Shown here: positions 26,575 to 35,754 of the stretch, piece by piece
Numbering within the stretch: the first letter of the stretch is position 1
How the letters are laid out: each line of letters begins with the position of its first letter
Assembly (NCBI GenBank): GCA_036567965.1
Contig: DATCTN010000002.1
Coordinates: 1 to 64,000, forward strand
DNA length: 64,000 bases
Direction: 5' to 3'
DNA from: Candidatus Kryptoniota bacterium
GTDB taxonomy: Bacteria; Bacteroidota; Ignavibacteria; Kryptoniales; JAKASW01
Notes under the pieces: generated by a model
What the model was told of the DNA's origin: nothing
The model's input: only the letters and a program-made list of their open reading frames with translations
Database searches by the model: none
Made by a program: the position numbers and the translations under genes

Positions 26575-26581
26575 GACTTCG

Positions 26582-27022
26582 CTAGCGGAGAAGTTCCTCA
26601 ACCATTTCGGCGGCGCTCTTCACACACCTGCGGCACACTTTGTTCGAGAGATCTTTTTCACTGATTTCTCTTTGTCCTTCGGGAGTATTGAGGTCGCAAC
26701 CCTCCAACAGATCCCTGCAATTCCAGGTGCCATACTCACGGGCAAAACTGTCCATGAGCAGGCGGACTTTCTCGTAGGTTTCTCCCGTCCGCTCCGCGCT
26801 TTCGCTGTTGCTGCGTCCATACCTGGCACCGATCACCATGATCGCACCCGTTACCGCGCCGCACACCTCCTGCTTCCGCGCCATTCCCGACCCGAACCCC
26901 GTCGCGATCCGGAGGGCGGTGTCTTTTTCTATCCCAAGAATATCGCAAAAAGAGGAGAAGACGGACTGAGCGCAGTTGAACCCTTCTGTGAACTTCGCAA
27001 CTGCGTTATCGGCGTTCTTCAT
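26582..27022 (-). CDS. C-GCAxxG-C-C family cysteine-rich protein
   Basis: A 146-residue protein matching the C-GCAxxG-C-C family (putative redox-active or metal-binding). It has FNCAQSVFSSFCD near residues 15-27, the signature VCGAVTGAIMVIGARYG near 53-69, a Cys in WNCRDLLEGCD and a CRRC motif near the end. No signal peptide is present. The biochemical function of the family is not established. It is convergent with the kinase gene, with 7 bp between the stops. Confidence 0.85.
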   Translation of the reverse strand: MKNADNAVAKFTEGFNCAQSVFSSFCDILGIEKDTALRIATGFGSGMARKQEVCGAVTGAIMVIGARYGRSNSESAERTGETYEKVRLLMDSFAREYGTWNCRDLLEGCDLNTPEGQREISEKDLSNKVCRRCVKSAAEMVEELLR

Positions 27023-27094
27023 TTTAGATTCCCCCTTTGATTCAAGTTCGAGCGGAAAAATTTCGGTTCAGAAATCAGATTTCACCGGCTCGTC

Positions 27095-27466
27095 TCATGT
27101 GAGCCCGAATCTTCGTCTGTTTTGCTCTGTGTCGTAGTAAATGTGCCATTCGGCGACAAGTCCGCCGACTATCTCGGCAGTCCATATCGCGGGATCGTGC
27201 CGATTTGTCTCAGACCAGTATGCGTAACCCAACATTACCGCTCTGTCTCCCCGCGATTCAATTCTTGTGAATGTGTTCTTATAATTAGGAAATTGCTCGA
27301 AGAATTTTATCCAGGCGTTCACCATAAATTCCTTAGAGCGATGGACATTCCCGTCTCGATCAATAAAGACGTGATCATCGGTCATAAGACTTGCCAGACC
27401 CGCCGAATCATGGTTTGTAATACAGTTATTGAATTCGACTGCGATGAGTTTCGGATCCGCTTTCAT
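27095..27466 (-). CDS. NTF2-like / SnoaL-like protein
   Basis: A 123-residue single-domain alpha+beta protein of the NTF2-like cone fold. Helical opening with FNNCITNHDSAGLASLMTDDHVFIDRDG, the mid-section VNAWIKFFEQFPNYKNTF, and beta strands ending in AEWHIYYD. The family includes enzymes, binding proteins and immunity proteins, so no reaction can be assigned. Its ATG touches the TAG stop of the preceding barrel-like gene (no gap), so the two are translationally coupled and probably functionally linked. Confidence 0.8.
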   Translation of the reverse strand: MKADPKLIAVEFNNCITNHDSAGLASLMTDDHVFIDRDGNVHRSKEFMVNAWIKFFEQFPNYKNTFTRIESRGDRAVMLGYAYWSETNRHDPAIWTAEIVGGLVAEWHIYYDTEQNRRRFGLT

Positions 27467-28948
27467 CTAGAACTCATATTTTATTCCGACTGAGTGGAAC
27501 TGACCGCCAGAACTGCGACTCGTCCCTGCCGCCGGTCCCGAAATGCCGGAAGTGCCGTTCACATTGGTTCGACCGACGTATAGAGGAACGAATTGGGTGA
27601 ACGCGTAATCCAATGAGAATGGTGAGAGGTCGACTTGCAGCCCGGTCGATATCAATGCTGCATCAACCACATCTACGGTGAGAAATCTTTCCTTATAACC
27701 TCTCACTCCGAACACCAGATATTTCGACTCCCACGAATCGAGTTCAAGCTGCGGCTTCATACAGAGGAGACTTGCACCGATTCCGAACCGGACTCTCTCC
27801 CGAATTGGTTTCAACCATCCCGCATGAAGTTGAAGCACGTTCAAAGAACCCGACGCGCTGATGTTTTCGCGAACAGGAATAGGCGAATCGAACAGACTTG
27901 TGAAAGGCCAGTCTTCGGCGAATCCATCAACCTTTCCCCGCAATAGTTTCCATTTGAGGTCCGATTCGAAAATATCGCCCGAGAGACCCTTCTTTTCAAT
28001 CGCAGCCTGAAGAGTGACGGTCCTGAGATCGAATCCGTTGAGTGAGCCATATTTCCTTTCTTCCGAATAAAAGCTCCCGCTGCCCAGCGTCGCCTCCTCG
28101 TTGGCTGTAAGAAGGGTTTTCCATCCCGCCGATAGGAATCCTAGAATATCGAGTCTCAAGCCTGCATCATTTCCATTAGGACAGAATCTAGTGTCAGACT
28201 GATCGACGGCGTCGGGAATTGAAGACAAGAAATTTTTGTGACCGCTCAAGACCATTGTCAGCGCGCCGACAGGTGCCGACACAGAAATGCGGGCTCCCTG
28301 TGAAACAAAGTCGAGCGGAAGGACGCCCTCTCCATCATCGTATTGAATCTGCAAAGTCTGACTCGTATTCCATCTGCCCACGTCCACATTTACAAGCACT
28401 CCGTTTTGGAAAAGGAAAGAGAACCTACTCTCGTAACTCAAGCTCCTGGGCCCTGCGGCCAGAGAACGCCCGACAGATGCCCCGACACGTAAAGCAGGGC
28501 CGAGGGGCATTTGGAAGTAGAGAGTTGCCGCTTTCGACTCGCCCTGATAGTTCGCCAACTCAGAAGGCGACTGATTTACCAACCCCATCGAGCTTACCGA
28601 CGACACGTTGAGTCTGAATCCCGGTGAGTACGGACTCTCCGAGAGCGGAAGACTTACATTGACCTCACGCGAGAAACGCTGGAGTAAATTCTCCGTGCCG
28701 TCCGCGTGCAGCTCGCGAAATACATTGTCCTCGTGGAAATTGAAACTGACGCAACGCGACAAACTCCCTGGAATAAAGCTTTCACATTGAACATCAGAAT
28801 TAAACAGCGAAAGCGGGTTCCCGCCCATCGGGATGAACTCCTCTTCGCCGTCCAGGAAAAAACCTTGAACGTCCTGCGCATGCACCGATCCCGGGACGAA
28901 TGCCGCGAGACTGAATACTGTTAAGAGAGCAACGGAACGCGAGCCCAT
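27467..28948 (-). CDS. Predicted outer-membrane beta-barrel protein, unknown function
   Basis: A 493-residue exported protein. A signal peptide of 24 residues ends at VHA-QDV. The rest is rich in alternating hydrophobic/polar strands with many Gly, Ser and aromatic residues, and the chain ends in ...SVGIKYEF, the C-terminal Phe typical of BAM substrates. Two Cys at about 54 and 66 could form a disulfide. I do not recognise a specific family. It lies 13 bp downstream of the lipoprotein gene and directly abuts the NTF2-like gene, which suggests a three-gene unit working at the outer membrane. Confidence 0.75.
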   Translation of the reverse strand: MGSRSVALLTVFSLAAFVPGSVHAQDVQGFFLDGEEEFIPMGGNPLSLFNSDVQCESFIPGSLSRCVSFNFHEDNVFRELHADGTENLLQRFSREVNVSLPLSESPYSPGFRLNVSSVSSMGLVNQSPSELANYQGESKAATLYFQMPLGPALRVGASVGRSLAAGPRSLSYESRFSFLFQNGVLVNVDVGRWNTSQTLQIQYDDGEGVLPLDFVSQGARISVSAPVGALTMVLSGHKNFLSSIPDAVDQSDTRFCPNGNDAGLRLDILGFLSAGWKTLLTANEEATLGSGSFYSEERKYGSLNGFDLRTVTLQAAIEKKGLSGDIFESDLKWKLLRGKVDGFAEDWPFTSLFDSPIPVRENISASGSLNVLQLHAGWLKPIRERVRFGIGASLLCMKPQLELDSWESKYLVFGVRGYKERFLTVDVVDAALISTGLQVDLSPFSLDYAFTQFVPLYVGRTNVNGTSGISGPAAGTSRSSGGQFHSVGIKYEF

Positions 28949-28961
28949 TTGACGGCGCGCC

Positions 28962-30293
28962 TCATCCCGGTATGATCACGTATGGCTGCCAACCTGAAGA
29001 AGTGATGCCGAAAGTCTGTTTGAGCAAAGCGTCGGACGTCATGCCGGGAAGAATGTTATTAAATGTGGGGTCAGGAAAGATCCATTGTGAGAATGAAGCC
29101 GCCTGCCACATCAGGACCGCATCATAATGAGTGCCATTAGGTTGAATGCTCACGGTATACCCGGGAAGTTTCAACTTGAAGTTTGGAATGGCGTTGTCAA
29201 AAACATTTTTCAGGTTTACCGTGATCGTGGTGGTAGCCTGACTATTGCCGCCGACTGAGACACTAATCTGGACGGGGCCGGAAAGATACGTCTTGACAGA
29301 ATCCATCGCGCTTTTCAATTCGCTCAAGGTGGCGGCATCCTCGGAACGGTAAGGAATTATGCCGTTAGCCGGATGTTGTATGAGAAAGTTCACTCCACTC
29401 TGGATGCTCGTGGCGGCGGCAATGATGTTCGTTCGAACGTCCTTCATTCTTTGCGCTCCACCGCTTCTGAGTGCCAGGAAAGCGGAATTTGGCTGCCAAG
29501 CTGCCTTTACAGCGGAAGAGTCGGTCGCATCATAATCGACGTTGTACGCAACCACAAGTGACGCGCCTGCGTCCACTGTCTGACACGTGGCAAGGAGAAC
29601 ATAGATCTCTGTGAGTCCGATGCGAATTGAATCTCCAATGTTCTCTCCGACCTCCTCGGGAGTAATGTAAAAAATGTAACTGGAATGCTGGGTGACTATG
29701 TTGAGATGCGAAATGGCGTCTGACAATGAAGGCAGGACTTTCGTTTCAATGAGTCCCTGATAATAACTGAACGGCTGACCATTCACGCTCATCACGTGAC
29801 TTCGAGCCATCTTCACCGGGTACATTGGATCTATGACCTGGGCGAGATTAGACTTGATGCTTCCGTTGAGAAGACCGCCGAAGCGTTCCATCCCGGATTT
29901 GCGGTCGAAAACTGAAAATGGTGAGACGGACATCAATGAGGTTGGAGATTGCAGGTTGGCAAACGCAGATCGAAGCGACGGATCTGAAAATACTGTAAAG
30001 AACTCGGTAACAGCGATTCCAAAATGAGCATCGACATTGTCGGGGTCGTAGGTTAGCGCTTCCTTGTACAAAGAAGTCGCGGCGGACATGTCGAACCCGG
30101 TCGTGTCTTTACCTTCTGAACTGATCACGAGCGCGAGTCGCGGGACAAAAATAAGATTCGCCTGATTAACGCGCTCCACGGCTTTTGCCTGGTCTGCCGA
30201 CGATGCAGTGGTTGACTCGTTCTTGCTGCATCCCGCAATGATCCAACTGCTCAGGCAGGCAACTGCGATGAAAGCTTTTGTGAATTTATTCAT
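28962..30293 (-). CDS. Predicted lipoprotein with TPR-like helices, unknown function
   Basis: A 443-residue lipoprotein. The signal sequence ends in the lipobox IAGC (Cys22), followed by a Ser/Thr/Asp-rich linker. Residues about 65-95 (AATSLYKEALTYDPDNVDAHFGIAV) look like a TPR unit. The remainder is helical, with a final beta-rich part. It has no enzyme motif I can see. It is the first gene of a probable lipoprotein-barrel-NTF2 unit. Such lipoprotein/barrel pairs are common in this phylum as envelope transport or assembly modules, but no specific role can be given. Confidence 0.75.
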   Translation of the reverse strand: MNKFTKAFIAVACLSSWIIAGCSKNESTTASSADQAKAVERVNQANLIFVPRLALVISSEGKDTTGFDMSAATSLYKEALTYDPDNVDAHFGIAVTEFFTVFSDPSLRSAFANLQSPTSLMSVSPFSVFDRKSGMERFGGLLNGSIKSNLAQVIDPMYPVKMARSHVMSVNGQPFSYYQGLIETKVLPSLSDAISHLNIVTQHSSYIFYITPEEVGENIGDSIRIGLTEIYVLLATCQTVDAGASLVVAYNVDYDATDSSAVKAAWQPNSAFLALRSGGAQRMKDVRTNIIAAATSIQSGVNFLIQHPANGIIPYRSEDAATLSELKSAMDSVKTYLSGPVQISVSVGGNSQATTTITVNLKNVFDNAIPNFKLKLPGYTVSIQPNGTHYDAVLMWQAASFSQWIFPDPTFNNILPGMTSDALLKQTFGITSSGWQPYVIIPG

Positions 30294-30649
30294 CTTACCC
30301 TCCGTTTGTGCAGAAATTGAGGAGACTTATCAGTCAGACGGCTTCATGGTAACTGCGGTACACAGATCTGCTTGAATGAGGTGTGAAGAAATCAAAGAGT
30401 TACGATAACGAACCACCCATTCTTCGATAACACTACGATCGGGTCCCCCGAAATCGCGAATTGAATCTGCCAGACCTCAAGGAACGAAGAGTCATGCGAC
30501 CAAATCGGTCGCACGAGAAATTTTCCAGTTGATTTTCACTCGCCGTACTCACGAAGCACCCTGACAATGTGCAAGAGAATTTAGCCCAGATGACGGCTAT
30601 TGTCAAATGCTTCGGCCGACACCAACGGAGAGTCCCGGACTGTAAGCCA
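30294..30649. other. Non-coding gap between lipoprotein and transglutaminase-like genes
   Basis: These 356 bp should contain the promoter of the lipoprotein operon. I see no convincing gene. A perfect 8-bp inverted repeat CCCGGACT/AGTCCGGG (30634-30641 and 30658-30665) straddles the stop codon of the upstream gene on the minus strand, but no T-tract follows, so a terminator is doubtful. Confidence 0.4.
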
Positions 30650-31300
30650 CTAATCGTAGTCCGGGTCGAAGAGTCCTTCCTCGACGGAACCCGCAAAACA
30701 GACTTTGACCAAATCAGTATCGACGGGGCTCAGGTTTCTGAGTTGGGCCCGCGTCAGAACACTATGATGCTTCACGCGGGTGAGGTAGTCGCCGATGAAA
30801 TCGAGGTTCGCCTCTGTGGTCATCCAGTCTTGCGCATCGAACCGGCTGAGGTCGACCGGATTGGAATAACTGCGCATCGACTTCTTCCCCTTCACGTTGA
30901 AGTACATGTCGAAATATGACATCGCGAGTTCGCGAACTGACTGATAGACGGGTTCCCTGTATCTTAAGACAGTCGTATTAGATTTCGTGACTGCGCCAAA
31001 GCGTCCGTCCTTCTTGAAGAGTGCTATCACATGGTCATCATCAAGTTGCGCCATGATGTCGAGAACGACAGGTTTGTGGCCGAGAAATCTCAATGCTGCT
31101 GCTGCGAAGAGAGCCCCTTCGAAACAGTTTGCCTTCCGCTCTCTCATCACCACACGCGGCGAGCCGGTACCCGGAATAGCGTCGTAAGTCAGTTCATTCA
31201 GGTAGAGTTGAATATCATACGGCCTCTTGAACTTGCGCAAGAAGTCATTCTCTTCGGCGCTGAACATATCCCGTAGCCGAGCGCTCTTCGAATTTCGCAT
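30650..31300 (-). CDS. Transglutaminase-like cysteine protease-fold protein
   Basis: A 216-residue protein. The catalytic-type Cys lies in KANCFEGALFAAAALRFLG (Cys59) and the His in LDDDHVIALF (His90), followed by a possible Asp/Asn in the VTKSN segment. This is the order found in the transglutaminase-like superfamily. No signal peptide is seen. The ATG at 31300 begins 2 bp after the stop of the M13 peptidase gene, so the genes are coupled; the longer frame to 31504 would run deep into that gene and is rejected. The reaction (peptide-bond hydrolysis or cross-linking) cannot be decided. Confidence 0.75.
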   Translation of the reverse strand: MRNSKSARLRDMFSAEENDFLRKFKRPYDIQLYLNELTYDAIPGTGSPRVVMRERKANCFEGALFAAAALRFLGHKPVVLDIMAQLDDDHVIALFKKDGRFGAVTKSNTTVLRYREPVYQSVRELAMSYFDMYFNVKGKKSMRSYSNPVDLSRFDAQDWMTTEANLDFIGDYLTRVKHHSVLTRAQLRNLSPVDTDLVKVCFAGSVEEGLFDPDYD

Positions 31301-31302
31301 AC

Positions 31303-33345
31303 TTACCAAATCTTTACCCGCTCCTGTTCGGACCGCCACATCGGTTCTACTTGTTTGATCCCAAACGCCTCGTAGAAAGCAGGTAGGTCGCTTAGTGGAC
31401 CATTCACCCTCAGGAAATTTGGCGAATGTACGTCGGTCAGTACCTGCTGCGCAAGGGCTTCGGGCCGTGTATGACCAAGCCATGAATATGCATAGCCGAG
31501 CCAAAATCTTTGAGATGGACTCAGACCGTTTATCGATTTCCCTTCCACGTACTCTGCTGTCTTCTGGAACGCATCGTATCCAATCACGAGCCCGCCGAGA
31601 TCGGCTATATTCTCACCCAGTGTGGCCTTCCCGTTTATATGCATGCTGTCCAGAACGACGTAGCCGTTGAATTGATCGACCATCTTCTTGCTTCTTACCT
31701 CGAACTTCTCCGCATCTTCCTTTGTCCACCAGTCGGACAGATTTCCGTTCGCGTCGTAAAGTCTCCCTTCGTCGTCGAAGCCGTGTGTCATCTCGTGGCC
31801 TATTGTCGAAGCGCCTGCATACGAGTAGACAACCGCATCGTCGATGAGTGAATCGGGAACGCCCGGTATGATGAAGATCGCGGCGGGAAGAACGATCTCG
31901 TTGTTCGACGGATTGTAGTAAGCGTTATAAGTCTGCGGCGTCATATCCCATTCCTGACGGTCCACCGGCTTTCCAAGTTTATTCATGTCCCGGTCGAACC
32001 AGAAGATGTTTGAGTTGATCGTATTTCTCGCAAACGAGCTTCTGTCGATCGACAATTTCGAGAAATCCTTCCACTTATCAGGATAGCCGACTTTTCTCGT
32101 TATCCTGCTGAGTTTGTACAACGCCTTCTGTTTTGTGGAATCGCTCATCCAATCGAGACTCTTGATGCGTTGGGCAAAGGCAGCGACCATGTCGGCCACT
32201 AGTTTCTCATACCGTTTCTTGGTTTGACGTGAATAATACTTTTGAACGTAGACCTGGCCGAGAAGTTCTCCCATTGCACGTTCTGTCGCGTCCTGGACAC
32301 GCTTCCACCTGGGTCTTTGCTCCTTGACACCGGACATCACTGTTCCTTTGAAATGGAAATTTTCTTCTTCCAGCTTACTCCCGAGCCTGTCCGCGAAGGA
32401 ATTCAAGAGATGCCATTTCAAATACTCTTTCCATTTCTCGATCCCAAACCTGGAAATTGCCGCACAAAGTTGGTTGTAAAATTCCGGTTGACCCACGATG
32501 ACTGAATCGACATTATGAGCTCCCTCGTCTTCGAAGATCTCACCCCACGAAATGGCAGAGAATTTCTCCTTAAGTCGTGCAAAATCCATCTTGTTATAAT
32601 TCGCGTATGGATCCCTCAGGTCTTCGAGTTTCCTCGACGAGTCAGCGAGAAACAACTCGAGCTGATAAATCGAGTCGGCGTTAGCAACGGCATCATCGAC
32701 CCTTTCACCGGCGAGCTGGAGCATTTTGGCCACGTGCTTCCTGTACTCATCCCGTATCTTCTGAGTGCGGGCGTCGTTCCGGAAATAGTATTCCCTGTTC
32801 GGAAGTCCGAGTCCTCCCTGCCAGAGATACAGCGCATACGAATCGCTCTTCTTCTGATCCTGGTCAATAAATATTCCAAACATCTCGTTGACGCCTTCCT
32901 TTTGCAGGAGTGCCACGACCTTGAAGACATCTGAACTGCTCGTAATCGACCCAATGGCTTTAAGTTCCGGACTAAGCGGAGACAAACCTTGATCATCTAT
33001 TCCCGCAGAATCCATTCCCGTGTAATAAAAATCCCCCAGCTTTTGCCCGTTGCTCCCCTTAGGAGAGTTCGAGCTTTCTGATTCTTCGAGTATTCCTTTA
33101 AGCCGGTTGTAAGTCTCATCCTCGACGAGGTTCCCTATACCCCATGCTCTCTCGGTAGGAGGTATGGGATTGTTCTTCATCCATGTTCCCGTGGCAAACT
33201 TGAAGAAGTCCGTTCCCGGACTGACTGTGGAGTCAATCGCTCTTGTAAGAAAGTCCCCGTTGCTCAGGTCTTGAGAGAAGGAGGACGCGCATGTCAACAT
33301 CAACAGCATACCAAGGCGACCAAGAAGCTTAAGTGTTTTGATCAT
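31303..33345 (-). CDS. M13-family zinc metallopeptidase (neprilysin-like)
   Basis: A 680-residue secreted or periplasmic endopeptidase. It has a hydrophobic signal sequence with Cys20 in a possible lipobox-like context (LMLTCASS), so lipid anchoring cannot be excluded. The N-terminal M13 domain begins GTDFFKFATGTWMKNNPIP. The C-terminal catalytic domain holds the zinc site GHEMTHGFDDEG (HExxH) and the third ligand in GENIADLGG. The conserved NAYYNPSNNEIVLPAAI substrate-binding segment and a VRVNGPLSD block close to the end complete the family pattern. Length is normal. It probably degrades short peptides in the envelope. Confidence 0.95.
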   Translation of the reverse strand: MIKTLKLLGRLGMLLMLTCASSFSQDLSNGDFLTRAIDSTVSPGTDFFKFATGTWMKNNPIPPTERAWGIGNLVEDETYNRLKGILEESESSNSPKGSNGQKLGDFYYTGMDSAGIDDQGLSPLSPELKAIGSITSSSDVFKVVALLQKEGVNEMFGIFIDQDQKKSDSYALYLWQGGLGLPNREYYFRNDARTQKIRDEYRKHVAKMLQLAGERVDDAVANADSIYQLELFLADSSRKLEDLRDPYANYNKMDFARLKEKFSAISWGEIFEDEGAHNVDSVIVGQPEFYNQLCAAISRFGIEKWKEYLKWHLLNSFADRLGSKLEEENFHFKGTVMSGVKEQRPRWKRVQDATERAMGELLGQVYVQKYYSRQTKKRYEKLVADMVAAFAQRIKSLDWMSDSTKQKALYKLSRITRKVGYPDKWKDFSKLSIDRSSFARNTINSNIFWFDRDMNKLGKPVDRQEWDMTPQTYNAYYNPSNNEIVLPAAIFIIPGVPDSLIDDAVVYSYAGASTIGHEMTHGFDDEGRLYDANGNLSDWWTKEDAEKFEVRSKKMVDQFNGYVVLDSMHINGKATLGENIADLGGLVIGYDAFQKTAEYVEGKSINGLSPSQRFWLGYAYSWLGHTRPEALAQQVLTDVHSPNFLRVNGPLSDLPAFYEAFGIKQVEPMWRSEQERVKIW

Positions 33346-33482
33346 ATGCCACTCGTTTCTCTATTAACGGTTGATATGGTTTTGGCTCGACTGAAATCGT
33401 CGATTAAGATAAGGAAAAATGGTTACAAAAATTGCGTGCCCCCGGTCGGTCAGCCTCCGCAGGAAAAGTCTTCTATGGGATT

Positions 33483-34550
33483 CTAGCAAATCCTTGGGAG
33501 CTGCTCGCCGCTGAGCATGTCCACGACCCTGGCTCCGCCGATTTTGCTATTCATGACCACGGTGCCGATGTGCTGTGCCACGACATCTCCGATTATTTCC
33601 GAGCCTTTACCTAACGGATGATTCCGCATAACAGCCAGGACTTTATCTGCGTCGGTCGGAGGGACGAAGGCGAGTAACTTTCCCTCGTTAGCGACATAGA
33701 GCGGATCCAGTCCGAGGATTTCGCAGGCGCTGCGGACAGCATCGGCAACAGGAATCTTTTCTTCGTCAAGGACGATGCCGAGATGTGATTGCCCGGCGAT
33801 CTCATTAAGTATCGTGGCCACTCCGCCCCGCGTCGGATCTCGAAGAACATGAACATTCTTGCTCACCTTCAATATATCGGCAACAAGTCCGTTCAAAGGC
33901 GCCGTGTCACTCGTAATTTCCGTTTCAAACTCGAGCCCGTTGCGTACAGACAAAATCGCGATGCCATGTCGGGCTATGTCTCCGTTCACAATTATTCGGT
34001 CGCCGACCTTCACCCTTTTCGGACCGATGTCGACGTCCTCCGGCACAATTCCAATCCCCGACGTATTTATAAATATCTTGTCTCCCTTACCGCGGTCGAC
34101 GACCTTAGTGTCGCCGGTGACGAGCAGGACACCTGCCTTTTCAGCCGCTGCCCGCATCGAAAGTACAATCTTCCACAGATCGTCAATTGGCAACCCTTCT
34201 TCGATAATGAAAGCAGCCGACAGATAGAGCGGTTTCGAGCCGCACATCGCGAGATCATTTACAGTCCCGTTGACTGAGAGCTCACCGATATCCCCGCCGG
34301 GGAAAAATATAGGATCGACTACGAACGAATCGGTAGAGAAGGCAAACTTCTGTCCGCCTATCGCAAAGACCGCACCATCATGGAGCTGGTCGAGTAAGTC
34401 GTTCTTGAATTGCGGAACGAACATCTTCTCGACCAATTGATTGGTGAGTTTTCCACCGCTCCCGTGAGCGAGTAGAACATTGGCATAATCCGATTTTGGA
34501 ATCGGACAAGAGAAACCTGAGAGTATGTCGGAATTAAGTTTCTGGCTCAT
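33483..34550 (-). CDS. hypE: Hydrogenase maturation protein HypE
   Basis: A 355-residue ATP-dependent enzyme that dehydrates the carbamoyl group on its own C-terminal Cys to a thiocyanate, giving the CN ligands of the NiFe-hydrogenase active site. The AIR-synthase fold is visible (LLAHGSGGKLTNQLVE near 27; VNGTVNDLAMCGSKPLYLSAAFI near 95). The chain ends exactly in PRIC, the acceptor Cys. It is the last gene of the hypCABFDE string, 112 bp from hypD. Confidence 0.97.
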   Translation of the reverse strand: MSQKLNSDILSGFSCPIPKSDYANVLLAHGSGGKLTNQLVEKMFVPQFKNDLLDQLHDGAVFAIGGQKFAFSTDSFVVDPIFFPGGDIGELSVNGTVNDLAMCGSKPLYLSAAFIIEEGLPIDDLWKIVLSMRAAAEKAGVLLVTGDTKVVDRGKGDKIFINTSGIGIVPEDVDIGPKRVKVGDRIIVNGDIARHGIAILSVRNGLEFETEITSDTAPLNGLVADILKVSKNVHVLRDPTRGGVATILNEIAGQSHLGIVLDEEKIPVADAVRSACEILGLDPLYVANEGKLLAFVPPTDADKVLAVMRNHPLGKGSEIIGDVVAQHIGTVVMNSKIGGARVVDMLSGEQLPRIC

Positions 34551-34662
34551 AAGGCACCGTGTTAAAAGTCAAATCACAAAGTCATAAGACCAAAAGTCGA
34601 CCGGTTGAGGGACAACTCTGAAGGAACAAGAAGCAGGAAATAGTTTTTTCCGAATGCTATAA

Positions 34663-35754
34663 TCACAATTTGATCCTGCCGTAGTGGTAATATGCTGCAC
34701 ATGCGCCTTCCGACGAAACCATAGGTGCACCGAGCGGCTTTTCAGGTTTGCATTCCGCTCCGAACGCCGGACAATCTTGCGGCTTCTTCATCCCGCGCAT
34801 AATTTCTCCTGAGATGCAGACTACAGATTCTTTCGTCTCGATCTTTTCTACTTCATATATTTTCTCAGCATCGTGTCGGGCAAAATCAGCCCTTAACGTC
34901 CACCCGCTATGTGGAATCGTTCCGATCCCGCGCCATTTCCTGTCGCTCACTTCGAATACTTTTCCGATGAGCTCCATAGCTTCTCTATTCCCTTCTCTTC
35001 TCACAGCGCGAGAATACTGGTTCTCAACGTCGACCCTTCCCTCTTCCAGTTGTTTCACGGCGAGATATAGGCCCTGTAGAATATCAACAGGTTCAAATCC
35101 TGTGACGACGATGGGCGTCCTATATTTTCGAGCAATCGGAAAATAGCTTTCAAAACCTGTCACCGCGCAGACATGCCCAGCCGCGAGAAACGCCTGAACC
35201 CGGTTCGAGGGAGCGGAAAGAATTGCTTCAATTGCAGGAGGCACCAGCACATGTGACGAGAGAATTGAGAAATTCTTTATCGCATGTTGTCTTGCCTGCC
35301 AAACCGCCATCGCGTTCGCCGGGGCGGTTGTCTCGAATCCCACCGCGAAGAACACGACCGACTTTGCGGGGTTCTGCCCCGCGATTCTGAGAGCATCGAG
35401 AGGAGAGTATACGATTCTCACGTCCCCTCCCTCAGACTTGATCGTGAGGAGGTCTTTATTAGAGCCGGGGACGCGAAGCATGTCGCCGAAAGAGGTGAAG
35501 ATTACATCCCGACGCGCGGCAATCGCTACTGCCCTGTCAATTGTCTCCACAGGCGTAACGCAGACAGGACAGCCGGGTCCATGAACGAGAGTGATTTTGT
35601 TTGGCAGTAGAGTATCAATGCCGAATTTCACAATTGCGTGAGTCTGCCCGCCGCAAATCTCCATGATTGTCCAATCCTGGGTAGTCAATTCGGAAATCAT
35701 CCAGGCGTATTTCTTTGCCGTAGGGCCGTCTCTGTATTCGTCCAGGAACTTCAT
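34663..35754 (-). CDS. hypD: Hydrogenase maturation protein HypD
   Basis: A 363-residue iron-sulfur protein that, with HypC, forms the scaffold on which the Fe(CN)2CO unit is assembled. Conserved blocks: [11 protein letters not shown] (near 33), [10 protein letters not shown] (near 80), the redox Cys region around HVCAVTGFE, and the Cys-rich C-terminal [20 protein letters not shown]. The start overlaps the hypF stop by 4 bp (ATGA), so translation is coupled. Length is normal. Confidence 0.97.
   Translation of the reverse strand: MKFLDEYRDGPTAKKYAWMISELTTQDWTIMEICGGQTHAIVKFGIDTLLPNKITLVHGPGCPVCVTPVETIDRAVAIAARRDVIFTSFGDMLRVPGSNKDLLTIKSEGGDVRIVYSPLDALRIAGQNPAKSVVFFAVGFETTAPANAMAVWQARQHAIKNFSILSSHVLVPPAIEAILSAPSNRVQAFLAAGHVCAVTGFESYFPIARKYRTPIVVTGFEPVDILQGLYLAVKQLEEGRVDVENQYSRAVRREGNREAMELIGKVFEVSDRKWRGIGTIPHSGWTLRADFARHDAEKIYEVEKIETKESVVCISGEIMRGMKKPQDCPAFGAECKPEKPLGAPMVSSEGACAAYYHYGRIKL

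Noticed and set aside
30433-30696. 87-codon minus-strand frame in the gap before the lipoprotein gene
   Set aside because: Arg/Ser-rich, overlaps the end of the transglutaminase-like gene in another frame, and has no ribosome binding site.
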